Assembly: GCF_007859315.1 (NCBI RefSeq)
Contig: NZ_VOHA01000001.1
Location: 310,001-374,000 of the forward strand
DNA length: 64,000 bases
Direction of reading: 5' to 3'
DNA from: Reyranella sp. CPCC 100927
GTDB lineage: Bacteria; Pseudomonadota; Alphaproteobacteria; Reyranellales; Reyranellaceae
Part shown: one piece after another, positions 54,612 to 64,000 of the stretch
Layout: every line of letters begins with the position of its first letter
How positions within the stretch are numbered: the first letter of the stretch is position 1
Notes under the pieces: generated by a model
The model's input: the letters and a program-made list of their open reading frames with translations, nothing else
Told to the model about the DNA's origin: nothing
Databases searched by the model: none
Translations under genes and position numbers: made by a program

Positions 54612-56147
54612 TCACCCGCGGACGATCAATCCCTGTGGCGATGCCATCATGCCCGTCATGTCGCGGGCACTCGACAGGATGCGCCACGACAGCATCTTCT
54701 GCGCATAGGCGAGCATCGTCGGCGCGGCGGCGGGGTCGCGTGACAGATCGTTGAGGCAATACGGATCGGCCGCCAGATCGAAGAAGAGCGGCGGCAGCGC
54801 GGCGAAGTGCACGTACTTGTAGGCCGCGTCGCGGATCACGGCGAGCGAGCAGGCGTCCATCGGCAAGCCGAGACCCTCCTCGGCATCGTGGGGCCCCGTG
54901 CCGCGGAAATCGAATTCCCAGTGGACCTCGCGGCGCCAATCCGCGACGTCATCGCCCTGCACCAGCGCCAGCAGCGATCGGCCATCGCATTGGCGTGGCA
55001 CCGCAAGGTCGAGCCATTCGAGAATTGTCGGCATGACGTCGACCGCCTCGGTGAAGCGCTCGAGCGTGCGGCCGCGCCCCCGGTCGGCCGCCGGGCGCGG
55101 ATCGCGCACGATCAGGGGCACATGGAAGGCTTCGTCGAAATAGCCCTGTTTGCCCAGCATCCAGTGATCGCCCAGCATCTCGCCGTGGTCGGACGTCACG
55201 ACGATCAGGGTGTCGTCGTAGAGGCCCCACGCCTTCAGCTGGTTGATCAGGCGGCCGACCTGGTCGTCGACTTCCGTGACCATGCCGTAGTAGGTGGCGC
55301 GCAATTGCGCGAGGTCGGCCGCGCTGAGATCGCTGACCAGTCCGTCGCCGGTGACGAAGTAGCTCGATTGCCGCTGGGTGCGCAGGTAATGCGCCAGCAG
55401 CGCGTGTTGTTGCGCCGCCGCGGCACGGCTGGGCGCACGGCGCAGCGGCGGCATCGCGGCCGGATCGTAGAGATCGTGATAGGGCTTGGGGGCGATGAAC
55501 GGCGGATGCGGACAGATATAGGCCGCATGCACGAACCAGGGCTGATCGCGGCGTACCGCGATGTAGTCGAGCACATTGTCGGTCAGGAAGGCCGTGATGC
55601 TGTGCTCGGCGGCAAAGCGCGCCGGCGCCCAGGTCGGGCCGCGGCCCGAGGAGTCCGGTTCCGGCCGATAGACCTCGTCCATATCGACGGGGAAGTCGTA
55701 GCCCTTGGCATGCAGATGGGCGACCCAGGACAGCGGCTCGGCCGACAGGTACAGCTGGGTGGTGAAGCCCGGCAGCACCGACTCGTACGTCGTGAGTGCC
55801 GGGTCGCGGGGATCCCTGTCGGTCGGGTCGACGGTCGTGTCGGTATAGCCGAACAAAGCCGGATCGTAGCCCAGCCGGCGGCTTTCCAGCGCCAGGTTGG
55901 TGAAGCGGCGCGACAGCGGCGTCCCGTTGCGCATGACCCCGTTGTTGTGCTGGTACGTGCCCGTCAACAGGGCGGCGCGCGAGGGACCGCAGGGCGCGGC
56001 CTGCACGAAATGCCGGGTGCACAGCACGCCGTCGGCGGCCAGCCGGTCGAGATGGGGAGTCCGGAGAACCGGGTTGCCGGCCGCCCCCAGCGCGTCGGCG
56101 CGCCACTGGTCGATGACGATGAACAGGACGTTTCGCCGCACGGTCAT
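54612..56147 (-). CDS. sulfatase-superfamily hydrolase, phosphonate monoester hydrolase-like
   Basis: The 511-residue protein begins MTVRRNVLFIVIDQWRADALG. The active-site motif is C53-G-P-S-R, the C-x-P-S/A-R signal for formylglycine maturation (PCGPSRAALLTGTYQHNNG). Later metal-site landmarks are VTSDHGEMLGDHWMLGKQGYFDEAFHVPL. From memory it resembles the Rhizobium PMH protein along its whole length, including GYDPALFGYTDTTVDP and the end AALPPLFFDLAADP...SPQGL. PMHs hydrolyse phosphonate monoesters and other phosphate and sulfate esters. No signal peptide is apparent. Confidence 0.9.
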   Translation of the reverse strand: MTVRRNVLFIVIDQWRADALGAAGNPVLRTPHLDRLAADGVLCTRHFVQAAPCGPSRAALLTGTYQHNNGVMRNGTPLSRRFTNLALESRRLGYDPALFGYTDTTVDPTDRDPRDPALTTYESVLPGFTTQLYLSAEPLSWVAHLHAKGYDFPVDMDEVYRPEPDSSGRGPTWAPARFAAEHSITAFLTDNVLDYIAVRRDQPWFVHAAYICPHPPFIAPKPYHDLYDPAAMPPLRRAPSRAAAAQQHALLAHYLRTQRQSSYFVTGDGLVSDLSAADLAQLRATYYGMVTEVDDQVGRLINQLKAWGLYDDTLIVVTSDHGEMLGDHWMLGKQGYFDEAFHVPLIVRDPRPAADRGRGRTLERFTEAVDVMPTILEWLDLAVPRQCDGRSLLALVQGDDVADWRREVHWEFDFRGTGPHDAEEGLGLPMDACSLAVIRDAAYKYVHFAALPPLFFDLAADPYCLNDLSRDPAAAPTMLAYAQKMLSWRILSSARDMTGMMASPQGLIVRG

Positions 56148-56363
56148 GACCACACCGTCCCCCGGATGACGAAGACCAGCGATCCGGCGCCTTGAAGCCG
56201 GCCCGCCATGTCCGTTGCAGGATGTTCGATTGTCTCGGATTTATATATAATATCAAGAGGTTAGATCGCGGCACCCGGGGCCGCTGCGAAGCCGTTGCGC
56301 GGAACATGCTTGGCCTCTATCTACCCGGACCGATTTCTCGCGCTTTGGATACCTCCGCCGGCC

Positions 56364-58163
<1,800 letters not shown>

Positions 58164-58176
58164 AGCCGGCGCCCGC

Positions 58177-58515
58177 TCAGCGGCGCCGGCGTCGGCGCCG
58201 CTGGCCGGGCGCCTCCTCGGCGCTGCGGCGAAAGATGTAACCGACAATCAGGCAGAACAGGGCAGTCCCGCCGAAGAGGTAGAGGGCCGGCTGCACCAGC
58301 ACGGGCTGGAAGGTGGAAGTCCAGATGTCCTCGTGCAACTCGCGCTGCACAAATGCCTGCATCGCGTTGAGGCTGGACGAGTGGACCTTGAGCCACAATT
58401 CACCCAGCGCCGTCAGCGATTGGTCGCCGTTGTCGATATATTCGGCAATCTCGTAAACCCCGATCACCGCCGTGGCGAGGACCAGGAGCCAACCGAGCGC
58501 GCGCAAGACCACCAT
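58177..58515 (-). CDS. small membrane protein, two spans
   Basis: The 112-residue protein has a hydrophobic N-terminal span (LRALGWLLVLATAVIGVYEIA), a long polar middle (NGDQSLTALGELWLKVHSSSLNAMQAFVQREL) and a second span (LFGGTALFCLIVGYIF) followed by a basic tail (RRSAEEAPGQRRRRRRR). I do not recognise a family. The middle segment is probably periplasmic. It is convergent with lepA, with 13 bp between stops, and its start region runs toward the tRNA-Ser gene. Confidence 0.7.
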   Translation of the reverse strand: MVVLRALGWLLVLATAVIGVYEIAEYIDNGDQSLTALGELWLKVHSSSLNAMQAFVQRELHEDIWTSTFQPVLVQPALYLFGGTALFCLIVGYIFRRSAEEAPGQRRRRRRR

Positions 58516-58624
58516 TCAGCCGGCCTCCTCGCCGCGGTCCGTTGTTGCCAGATCGAGGCCGACGCTAGCAGCCAGCCGGCCCCTATGAAAGCCGGCAGTC
58601 CGTGCAATCGCGTTTTCCCGGAGG

Positions 58625-58653
58625 TTGGCAAAACCCCGCCTGGCGTATAGTTT
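58625..58653 (+). promoter_or_regulatory. putative promoter of tRNA-Ser
   Basis: TTGGCA and TAGTTT at 17-bp spacing (or TATAGT at 15), 11 bp before the tRNA 5' end. Confidence 0.45.
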
Positions 58654-58664
58654 GCCGCCCGACT

Positions 58665-58807
<143 letters not shown>

Positions 58808-58852
58808 GATCTCCCGAAGCTGCGACGCAGCGCAGGGAGACTGGTGATGCCT

Positions 58853-59005
58853 ATGTGGTACGTTTATTTCCTGCAATGAAGCAATGGCGATATTGATGTC
58901 GGCTCGACCAACGATCTGAGGCGACGCGTCGCACCGAGCCGGGCAGGTTCTGTCGACGAGATCGTATCTACCCGCGACGCTGAAATCCTATGTCGAACGG
59001 CTCAT
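58853..59005 (+). pseudogene. broken GIY-YIG nuclease gene
   Basis: From ATG at 58853 the frame reads MWYVYFLQ, then a TGA stop (58877-58879), then SNGDIDVGSTNDLRRRV. Those are the two parts of a GIY-YIG domain opening (family pattern WYVYFLQ...NGDIYVGSTNDLRRR, with Tyr changed to Asp). After a frameshift the downstream blocks continue as YLPATLKSYVERL at 58965-59003. A stop and at least one frameshift make it a pseudogene. In the intact family these are small URI/YhbQ-like proteins. Confidence 0.85.
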
Positions 59006-59071
59006 AAGAAGAAATGCGCCGACAATTGATCCGGCGGGTTCAGGGCTATCGCGGAAACGTCATTCGCCGAT

Positions 59072-59209
59072 TCATCGTATTCCGCGTTCGAGCGAAGCGA
59101 GCGTGCGGGTCTGGAATCGCGCGACGGCCTCGGCGGGCCGGCATGCGTTGAACATCAACTCATAGAAGGCGATCACATTCGCCTTGTTGCGTTCCAGTGA
59201 TGCGCGACC
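59072..59209 (-). pseudogene. fragment of a SnoaL-like (NTF2-fold) gene
   Basis: The minus strand reads GRASLERNKANVIAFYELMFNACRPAEAVARFQ and stops at 59072. This strongly resembles the start of SnoaL-like cyclase/NTF2 family proteins, which continue with an aromatic core that is absent here. No start codon precedes it in frame, and the 45 codons are far too few for the fold. I read it as a remnant, just upstream of the broken GIY-YIG gene. Confidence 0.7.
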
Positions 59210-59216
59210 GGCTCCT

Positions 59217-59609
59217 TCAGTTCGGAATACGGGCGATGACCTTGATCTCGAAGTCGAACCCGGCGAGCCAGTTGACGCCGATCGCCGTCCAGTTCGGATA
59301 GGGTGCCTCCGGGAATATTTCGCTCTTAACGGCCATGATCGTGCCGAACTGATTTTCGGGATCGGTATGAAAGGTTGTCACATCGACGATGTCGTCGAGC
59401 CCGCATCCACCCGCTTGCAGGGTTGCCTCAAGATTGGCGAATGCCAGGCGGACCTGAGCCTCGAAGTTCGGCTCGGGCGAGCCATCGCTGCGACTGCCGA
59501 CCTGACCGGACACGAACAGGAGATCACCTGATCTGATTGCCGCGGAATAGGTGTGTGACATGTAGAGGTCATGCCGACCGGCGGGAAAAACGGCGTCACG
59601 CTGGGCCAT
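59217..59609 (-). CDS. RidA-family protein without the deaminase arginine
   Basis: The 130-residue YjgF/RidA-type protein has LFVSGQVGSRSDGSPEPNFEAQVRLAFANLEATLQAGGCGLDDIVDVTTFHTD, the family core. Canonical RidA has an Arg in the PARS motif; here the slot reads PNWTAIGVNWLAG (W107 at the Arg position). It is thus a RidA-like member unlikely to deaminate enamines by the usual way. GGAGAATC precedes the ATG at 59609. It lies in a decayed patch but is itself intact. Confidence 0.9.
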   Translation of the reverse strand: MAQRDAVFPAGRHDLYMSHTYSAAIRSGDLLFVSGQVGSRSDGSPEPNFEAQVRLAFANLEATLQAGGCGLDDIVDVTTFHTDPENQFGTIMAVKSEIFPEAPYPNWTAIGVNWLAGFDFEIKVIARIPN

Positions 59610-59664
59610 TAAAGATTCTCCATTGGTGGTTCGCCTAAAAGCGGCGCCGACGGATCAATGTGGG

Positions 59665-59811
59665 TCAGGCGCGCGCCCCACGCTTGAAGAAGTAATGCAG
59701 CACGAAGTGCGCCGGAGAGACGACCGCGACGAGCTCCCAACCGTCAGCCCCCAGCTTGCCGAGGGCGCTGGAATCCAATGTTGTTTCGACCACCATATAT
59801 TCCCATTGCAT
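59665..59811 (-). CDS. 48-residue DUF4177-like small protein
   Basis: A short frame reads MQWEYMVVETTLDSSALGKLGADGWELVAVVSPAHFVLHYFFKRGARA. The MQWEYMVVE opening and GADGWELVAV match the pattern of DUF4177-like small proteins. CCGGAG lies eight bases upstream of the ATG. It is intact and too short to have been found by length-based calling. It points towards the RidA-like gene and shares its strand. The function is unknown. Confidence 0.8.
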   Translation of the reverse strand: MQWEYMVVETTLDSSALGKLGADGWELVAVVSPAHFVLHYFFKRGARA

Positions 59812-60297
59812 GGCCTATTCTCCGGTTCCTGAGCCCCTCTTTGGGCGGCACGCATTGGCCAAGATCCACTGCCATCAGACAGCGCCTGCTCACGTCGAAT
59901 ATTCATCCGCTTCGGTATGGACGAGACTCTATCGTCTCGACGAGATGTAGGATGGCCAGGATGGAACGCAAGAGTAGCAACGTGGGCGGCCGCGGAAGCC
60001 ATCGGGCGCCGCCGTTATGCGCAGCGAACTGACCGATGCCTTGTATCGGGCACTGTTCGAAGAGGGGGCCCGGACCGGCGACGCGGCGATCAGCCTTCAG
60101 CGCGTAGCCGCATGGGCCAGCGCAGACAAGGCCGCATCTAAGCGAGAGTGCAGGTCGGGAAGCGCGCGGTGCGCTGAAGCCGAGACGGATCTCCAACACC
60201 ACTGCGATCCGGATGGTAAGCTGGCATTCTGGAGCAGAGGGTTCTCGTTTCGGCTGCGGCTTCCGGTGGGCGGCGCGCCCCCGCAGGGAAGGACGGC
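59812..60297. other. gene-poor spacer
   Basis: No supported gene is visible in these 486 bp. A frame on the plus strand starting at 60017 (MRSELTDALYRALFEEG...) has a plausible helical beginning but soon turns into arginine- and cysteine-rich text and overlaps the next gene, so I do not call it. The first part is AT-richer and may hold promoters for the 48-residue gene. Confidence 0.5.
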
Positions 60298-61170
60298 ATG
60301 CACAACCACGGCATTCGCAATCCTCAGCGCAGCGCGCTCATCTGCGTGGCCGTGACCGTCGTGGCATGGGCCTTCGTCGCCTGGGGCGCGCTCGAGATGC
60401 ATATGGCCGGCGAGGAGACACTCGGCTCGGGTTTGAAGATCGGCCTGGCGCTCCTTCCCGCCATCCTCGCACCGGCCATGTTCTACAATTTCTGGCGCGG
60501 CATGAAGGTCTTCGCGGCGATCCGGCGCGGCGAGAATGAAATCGGGCGCTGGACCGCGACCGCCGCCGAGCTCGCCGAATTTTCGGCCAACGATCATGCC
60601 CGCAACGCGCTCGGGCGCGAGAATCTGAACATGTGGACGCCGCCACGCCGGCCGCCGCCGCAGGGCATCGAGATCATATTCGTGGCGGACGGCGTTCTCG
60701 TGGGTGACACCTACTTCGCGCTCATCACCACCGGCATGTTCAAGATCACCGGCGTGCGGATACTGTCCGAGAGCCTGCCGGCAATCGCATTCCGAACCGG
60801 CGCGACCTGGATGCATGAGCATCGCGTCCACACAGCGGTCGGCGCGCTCCGAATTCCGGTCTCCCGTGCCGCCAGCGCCGCGGCGGCCCGGGTTCTTGGC
60901 CACTTCGAGCGGGTGGATGCGCGTGAGATTATCGTCAACCCGGGCTTCTACCGGGGCCGGATGCTGGTCGGGCTGTTCGGGGCGCCGATCTTCTTCGCGG
61001 TCGCGGCCGTCGGCTTTACCTTGAAGTTGACCGGCAGATACAACGACAGCGACGACGTTTCCGGCCTCCTGATCGTCATCGGCATCCTGCTCGGCGGTGC
61101 CATGCTCGTCCTCGCGCTGGCCGCCTGGTGGCTGGGCCGGGCGCAGCGTCGCAAGCCCCGGGCGCGTTGA
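60298..61170 (+). CDS. membrane protein of unknown function
   Basis: The 290-residue protein starts at the ATG at 60298 with GGGAAGGA upstream. Spans are visible at about 14-34, 47-65, 220-242 and 252-278. Between the two pairs is a soluble domain of about 150 residues (MWTPPRRPPPQGIEIIFVADGVLVGDTYFALITTGMFKITGVRIL). This domain looks beta-rich and may face the cytosol. I do not recognise a family. The basic tail (GRAQRRKPRAR) is likely cytosolic. It is convergent with the reductase gene. Confidence 0.75.
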   Translation: MHNHGIRNPQRSALICVAVTVVAWAFVAWGALEMHMAGEETLGSGLKIGLALLPAILAPAMFYNFWRGMKVFAAIRRGENEIGRWTATAAELAEFSANDHARNALGRENLNMWTPPRRPPPQGIEIIFVADGVLVGDTYFALITTGMFKITGVRILSESLPAIAFRTGATWMHEHRVHTAVGALRIPVSRAASAAAARVLGHFERVDAREIIVNPGFYRGRMLVGLFGAPIFFAVAAVGFTLKLTGRYNDSDDVSGLLIVIGILLGGAMLVLALAAWWLGRAQRRKPRAR

Positions 61171-61200
61171 ACGGCGCGCACCGTCGCGCGCGCTGCCTGA

Positions 61201-61731
61201 TCAAGCAGGAACGTAGGTCAACCTGATCACATCAGCGCCGATGAGATCGTGGGCCACGAGGCGCAGCCGCGGCCGGGGGCCGGCGAAGAGCGGCTTGCCG
61301 CGGCCCAGCACGACAGGGTGGATGTACAGCCGATACTCATCGACAAGCCCAAGGTCGGTCAGGCTGCGCGCCAGGTCCGGTCCGGAAACGGAAATCTCCC
61401 CGTCGCGCGCCGTCTTCAGCGCGCGTATGGCCGCCTCGATGTTGTCCGCGACGAGCGTGGCGTTGGGGCCGACCGACGTCAACGAGCGCGACACGACCCA
61501 CTTCGGGTGGTTCCGCCACGCCGCAGCGAAGTCGTGGTCCGCCGGCGTCCACTCAGGATGGTCTTCGTCCCAATAGCGCATGACCTCGTACATGCGGCGG
61601 CCGTACACGCTGCCCGCCAGGCCGCGCACGTGCTCGATCCAGTGACGAAAGAGCACTGAGTCGGGCGCGAATGCCTCGTGGTCGACATAGCCGTCCAGGG
61701 ACTGATTCATGCCGAAGACGATCCTTGCCAT
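61201..61731 (-). CDS. dihydrofolate-reductase-like RibD C-terminal domain protein
   Basis: The 176-residue protein starts MARIVFGMNQSLDGYVDHEAF. It has a DHFR-like fold with VYGRRMYEVMRYW, and LVDEYRLYIHPVVLGRGKPLFAG near the end. This is the RibD_C family (PF01872) common in bacteria, which reduces small substrates with NADPH or has no known one. It is not a folate-pathway DHFR (no typical substrate residues). It lies on the same strand as the EamA transporter downstream of it in map order, but is separated by 136 bp. Confidence 0.92.
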   Translation of the reverse strand: MARIVFGMNQSLDGYVDHEAFAPDSVLFRHWIEHVRGLAGSVYGRRMYEVMRYWDEDHPEWTPADHDFAAAWRNHPKWVVSRSLTSVGPNATLVADNIEAAIRALKTARDGEISVSGPDLARSLTDLGLVDEYRLYIHPVVLGRGKPLFAGPRPRLRLVAHDLIGADVIRLTYVPA

Positions 61732-61867
61732 GGCGCCAGATCTCCAACCGATGTTTCAGAATACGTTGGCTCGCTGTGGCGTGGAAACAAGGCGGGCACA
61801 AATCGCGTGTCACTTTGCAGGCGCAGCGGAGAATCGGACGTCCTGACGCCGCCGCGACCGGGGATGC

Positions 61868-62728
61868 TCAGGCGAAGCGCTTCGCGCCGGCCACGCAGAG
61901 GACGATGATCACGGTCGAGGCGATCATGGTCCAGGCGATCGGCTCGCCCAGGAAGATCGCCGCCAGCAGGAACCCGAAGAAGGGTTGCAGAAGCTGCAGC
62001 TGGCCGACGCCCGCGATGCCGCCCAGCGCCAGGCCGCGGTACCAGAAGATGAACCCCACCATCATGCTGAAGACCGACACGTAGGCGAGGCCGATCCAGG
62101 CGGGGACGCCGATGGTGGTCCACGTGGCGGGCAAGGTGAACAGGGCGATCGCGGCCATGATGGGCAGGGACAGCAACAGCGCCCAGGAGATGACCTGCCA
62201 GCCGCCGAGACGGCGCGACAGCGTTGCCCCTTCGGCGTAGCCGAGCCCGCACACCAGGATGGCCGCGATCATCAACAGGTCGCCCGTCAGGGTTCCGCCC
62301 TGGCTGCCGTACAAGGCGAAGCCGGCGACAGCCGCGGCGCCGGCGATCGAGAACAGCCAGAAGACGGGCTTGGGGCGCTCGCCGCCGCGCAGCACGCCAA
62401 AGATCGCCGTCGCGAGCGGCAGCAGCCCGACGAAGACGATCGAGTGGGCCGTCGTGATGTGCTGCAGCGCCAGCGCCGTCAGCAGGGGGAAGCCGACGAC
62501 ACCGCCGATGGCCACCCATGTCAGCGAGAGGAGGTCGCGGCGTTGCGGCCGCGTCTGGCGTAGCGCGAACAAGAACGCCGCGCCCAGCAAGGCGGCGATC
62601 ACCGCCCGCGCCGAGGTCAGGAACATCGGCGAGAAGTCCGCGACCGCGACGCGCGTGGCCGGCAGCGACCCGCTGAAGATGATGACACCCAGGAGGCCGC
62701 TGCCCCAGCCCGCCGTCGTCCGTTCCAT
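61868..62728 (-). CDS. EamA/DMT family exporter
   Basis: The 286-residue protein starts at the ATG at 62728 (MERTTAGWGSGLLGVIIFSGSLPATRVAVADFSP). Ten hydrophobic helices in two EamA repeats can be seen; the second repeat has IGLAYVSVFSMMVGFIFWYRGLALGGIAGVGQLQLLQPFFGFLLAAIFLGEPI. EamA proteins export amino acids or metabolites. It is divergent from a MocR-type regulator with a repeat operator between the two, so expression is probably controlled by that regulator and an amino-acid-like or vitamin-B6-linked ligand. Confidence 0.92.
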   Translation of the reverse strand: MERTTAGWGSGLLGVIIFSGSLPATRVAVADFSPMFLTSARAVIAALLGAAFLFALRQTRPQRRDLLSLTWVAIGGVVGFPLLTALALQHITTAHSIVFVGLLPLATAIFGVLRGGERPKPVFWLFSIAGAAAVAGFALYGSQGGTLTGDLLMIAAILVCGLGYAEGATLSRRLGGWQVISWALLLSLPIMAAIALFTLPATWTTIGVPAWIGLAYVSVFSMMVGFIFWYRGLALGGIAGVGQLQLLQPFFGFLLAAIFLGEPIAWTMIASTVIIVLCVAGAKRFA

Positions 62729-62790
62729 ACGCCCTCGCTTCCTGGCCCTGGAAGTAGCGGTCCGGGTCCGGCATGGGGAGGGACAGTGGA

Positions 62791-62834
62791 ATACAGTTAT
62801 GACAAACTGTATGGATGAGCTGGCCCATACAGTT
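62791..62834. promoter_or_regulatory. ATACAGTT operator for the MocR-type regulator
   Basis: A perfect inverted repeat ATACAGTT-ATGACA-AACTGTAT (62791-62812) is followed by a direct copy of the half-site ATACAGTT at 62827-62834. Three half-sites with one inverted and one direct are the usual binding pattern of MocR-family proteins such as PdxR. The site lies in the 121-bp space between the EamA and regulator genes. Confidence 0.8.
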
Positions 62835-62849
62835 GAGCGGGAGCTGATC

Positions 62850-64000
62850 GTGGACGATCGCGGAACGACGCGGACGGAAGCGCTGATGAACGCTGTCCGC
62901 TCCAAGATCGCCAACCGGGCGCTCGGCTCGGGCGATCGCCTGCCCTCGGTTCGCCGTTTCGCGGAGGTCATGGGCGTCTCGCCCTCCACCGTGGTCGAGG
63001 CTTATGATCGCCTCGAAGCTGAAGGTGTCATTCGCGCCCGGCGCGGCTCCGGCTTCTATGTGACCGGCGCCGGCCTGCCGCCCGTGGCCTTGGCCGACAT
63101 GGGGTCGCCACGCGAACGCAATGTCGATCCCTTCTGGGTCTCCAGGCAGTCGCTCGATGCCGACCCGTCCGTCCTCAAACCCGGCTGCGGGTGGCTGCCG
63201 GCGGATTGGATGCCCAACGCCGCGCTCCGCCGAGGCTTGCGCGCGCTGGGTCGGGTCGACGACACGATATTGGCCGACTACGGCAGCACCCGCGGTTCGC
63301 TCGCGCTGCGCCGTGTGCTGCTCGGGCGGCTTGCCGACGAAGGCATCACGGCGAGCGCGGACCAGATCATGCTGACGGCTTCGGGAAGCCAGGCGATCGA
63401 CCTGATATGCCGCCTGCTGCTGCGACCGGGCGACACCGTCCTGGTGGACGACCCCTGCTACTTCAACTTTCAGGCACTGCTGCGTGCCCACCAAACGCGG
63501 ATCGTCGGCGTCCCGTTCACGCCCACGGGTCCGGATACCGCCGCGTTCGAACAGGCTCTGGACGAAAACCCCCGCCTCTACATCACCAACGCGGCGCTTC
63601 ATAATCCGACCGGCGGCACCATCTCCCCGCAGACCGCCCATCGCGTGCTGAGCGCGGCGGCAGCCCGTGGCCTCGCGATCGTCGAGGACGACATCTTCGC
63701 CGACTTCGAGCCGTCATTGTCGCCACGCCTCGCGATACTCGACGGCCTCGATCGCGTCATCAGGATCGGCAGCTTCTCCAAGACGCTCTCCGCCTCCGTG
63801 CGCTGCGGCTACATCGCCGCGCGGGCCGATTGGATCGAGGGACTGGTCGATCTTCAGGTGGCCACCAACTTCGGTGGTCCGAGCCCCGTCGCAACGGAAT
63901 TGATCGCGGGCGTGCTCGCCGGCGGCAGCTACCGCAAACACATGGACGAAGTGCGCCAACGCCTGACGCGCGCCCGGAAGGACGCCATGGCCCGGCTGAC
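62850..64000 (+). CDS. MocR-type regulator (GntR HTH fused to aminotransferase fold), 3' end cut off
   Basis: The visible 383 residues start at the GTG at 62850 with GGGAG six bases upstream; ATGs at 62799 and 62811 lie inside the operator and are less likely. The winged helix is GSGDRLPSVRRFAEVMGVSPSTVVEAYDRLEAEGVI. The aminotransferase-like domain has YGSTRGSLALRRVL, HNPTGG and the PLP lysine K311 in SFSKTLSASVRCGY. It senses PLP or an amino-acid adduct. The gene is divergent from the EamA exporter and runs past the window end. Confidence 0.94.
   Translation, partial: MDDRGTTRTEALMNAVRSKIANRALGSGDRLPSVRRFAEVMGVSPSTVVEAYDRLEAEGVIRARRGSGFYVTGAGLPPVALADMGSPRERNVDPFWVSRQSLDADPSVLKPGCGWLPADWMPNAALRRGLRALGRVDDTILADYGSTRGSLALRRVLLGRLADEGITASADQIMLTASGSQAIDLICRLLLRPGDTVLVDDPCYFNFQALLRAHQTRIVGVPFTPTGPDTAAFEQALDENPRLYITNAALHNPTGGTISPQTAHRVLSAAAARGLAIVEDDIFADFEPSLSPRLAILDGLDRVIRIGSFSKTLSASVRCGYIAARADWIEGLVDLQVATNFGGPSPVATELIAGVLAGGSYRKHMDEVRQRLTRARKDAMARL

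Noticed and set aside
60017-60355. 112-codon plus-strand frame starting MRSELTDAL
   Set aside because: The first 40 residues look helical, but the rest is Arg/Cys-rich and overlaps the membrane-protein gene; not enough support.
61707-63641. 644-codon minus-strand frame spanning EamA, the operator and MocR
   Set aside because: It crosses two divergent real genes and a regulatory region, so it must be a shadow.

Overview
The window is a GC-rich, gene-dense stretch of bacterial chromosome with the gene content of an alphaproteobacterium. Evidence for this includes an MmcB-type repair protein, a DUF1127 protein, an Hsp20-DUF1150 pair, the linked order kdsD-lptC-lptA-lptB-rpoN-hpf-ptsN, a split thrS-infC / rpmI-rplT-pheS-pheT translation region, and TRAP transporters of the TakP type. 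Rhodospirillales or a neighbouring order is my best guess, but the sequence alone does not settle it. I see no prophage, integrase, insertion sequence or CRISPR array.

Layout. 1-9.7 kb: a cut-off CorC-like protein, a TPP enzyme, a KGG stress protein, mmcB, a small exported peptide next to a XRE/S24 regulator, two Sel1-repeat exported proteins, a convergent cytochrome b561 / cytochrome c' pair, and two envelope proteins. 9.7-16 kb: a metal ABC importer core behind a Zur-box-like palindrome, then an RND efflux adaptor and pump facing a SufR-like iron-sulfur regulator. 16.8-25.7 kb: a phosphodiesterase, two small stress-type proteins, an unusual SDR, three tandem TRAP binding-protein genes and a convergent dctQM pair. 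25.8-32.3 kb: an NDP-hexose 2,3-dehydratase-like gene joined to a glycosyltransferase, a VOC-hydrolase fusion, and aconitase. 32.4-42 kb: TPR proteins, hydrolases, nucleoside-sugar-type dehydrogenases, infC and thrS (with a possible Thr-rich leader peptide), and an LPS-type glycosyltransferase.

42-50 kb: tRNA-Leu(CAG), an RNase D, and the LPS/sigma-54 block. In that block KdsD makes the Kdo precursor, LptC, LptA and LptB export LPS, and RpoN, HPF and PtsN handle global regulation. It ends in a strong terminator facing hsp20-DUF1150. 50-58 kb: the rpmI-rplT operon, pheS-pheT, a REP-like palindrome, a phosphonate-monoester-hydrolase-like sulfatase, lepA and tRNA-Ser(GGA). 58.8-60.3 kb is a decayed patch holding a broken GIY-YIG gene, a SnoaL-like fragment, a RidA-like gene and a 48-residue protein. 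60.3-64 kb: a membrane protein, a RibD/DHFR-like reductase, an EamA exporter and a divergent MocR regulator that runs off the window, with a repeat operator between the last two.

Most promising points: a probable ATA start codon of infC placed by its Shine-Dalgarno sequence, a possible attenuator peptide ahead of thrS, the MocR operator, the SBP-less Zur-controlled importer with a conserved-looking small membrane protein, a haem-ligand His-to-Lys change in the cytochrome b561, and the VOC-hydrolase fusion. I found no clear multi-gene system that I would call wholly new.
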